The translations under genes were made by a program, and so were the position numbers. Below, piece after piece: positions 6,829 through 6,931 of a stretch of DNA of 6,931 nt; positions within the stretch are counted from its first letter, which is position 1; each line of letters begins with the position of its first letter. This stretch comes from JBGTKH01 sp041744735. GTDB lineage: Bacteria; Planctomycetota; Planctomycetia; Pirellulales; Pirellulaceae. The stretch is taken from contig JBGTKH010000341.1 of assembly GCA_041744735.1 (NCBI GenBank), forward strand, positions 1 to 6,931, read 5' to 3'. The notes below the pieces were generated by a model. It saw nothing but the letters and a program-made list of their open reading frames with translations. It had not been told where the DNA came from and did no database searches.

Positions 6829-6874
6829 ACGGATAGAAGTTTTTTGAACGGTTCAAAAAACGCAGGCTATCCGT
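6829..6874. repeat. 46-base double-stem palindrome
   Basis: The outer arms ACGGATAG (6829-6836) and CTATCCGT (6867-6874) are perfect complements. Inside, GTTTTTTGAAC (6839-6849) and GTTCAAAAAAC (6851-6861) form a perfect eleven-base inverted repeat around a single central G. Only AA on one side and GCAGG on the other remain unpaired. As RNA this would be a 19-pair hairpin; as DNA, TTGAAC-G-GTTCAA looks like a dimer-binding operator. Candidates are an IS end structure, an operator of a gene beyond the window, or a small palindromic repeat. Confidence 0.6.
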
Positions 6875-6931
6875 ATGCAAAGAGGCCCCCCGGTCCCTCT
6901 CGAAAAACCTACTTGACAAGCCTAGAAAAGC

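Larger units (their letters stand above)
6364..6931. other. 568-base region without a recognisable gene
   Basis: No reading frame here matches a family I know. The + frame open across 6290-6775 is mostly basic, overlaps the transposase and looks non-coding. The region holds a minus-strand terminator-like hairpin near 6431-6465, a short minus-strand frame ending at 6472, a six-base inverted repeat GTCAAC (6799-6804) / GTTGAC (6825-6830), a long palindrome at 6829-6874, and AGAGG (6881-6885) / CCTCT (6896-6900). Several frames on both strands look weakly protein-like over 40-70 codons but are broken by stops, which fits either chance or a decayed gene. The right end of the IS110 element probably lies somewhere here. 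Confidence 0.6.

Overview
The window is GC-rich bacterial DNA with three confident protein genes, all on the + strand, separated by spacers rich in inverted repeats. The gene types (a D-aminoacylase-like amidohydrolase and a long HpnN-like MMPL/RND transporter), the high-GC codon use and the style of the hairpin repeats suggest a planctomycete, perhaps Pirellulales. That assignment rests on memory of similar genomes and was not tested by any search.

Layout. 1-164 is a short upstream spacer with no gene I can support. 165-1763 encodes a 532-residue zinc amidohydrolase of the N-acyl-D-amino-acid deacylase type, starting at TTG. 1764-2010 is a 247-base spacer with three small hairpins followed by a two-hairpin repeat-like element whose loops are complementary to each other. 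2011-4836 encodes a 941-residue, about 12-helix RND/MMPL transporter closest in style to HpnN. Directly after its stop begins the leader of an IS110-family element: a 13-base palindrome, an imperfect GC-rich hairpin and a nested stem that ends exactly at the start codon. 5011-6363 encodes the transposase, about 450 residues, with an intact D-E-D-D set and the conserved serine of the Transposase_20 domain. IS110 enzymes are now known to be RNA-guided recombinases, so the 174-base structured leader is a candidate bridge RNA locus.

6364-6931 contains no gene I can recognise. It holds a terminator-like hairpin oriented for the minus strand, a short minus-strand reading frame ending just before it, a long A/T-rich double-stem palindrome at 6829-6874, and a TTGACA box next to the window end. 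The right end of the IS could not be fixed.

The amidohydrolase and the transporter are probably separate transcription units, given the spacer. The IS lies 3' of the transporter and does not break it. The best candidate for something previously undescribed is the IS110 element: its structured leader, its transposase with an enlarged linker, and the structured tail. No multi-gene novel system is evident.
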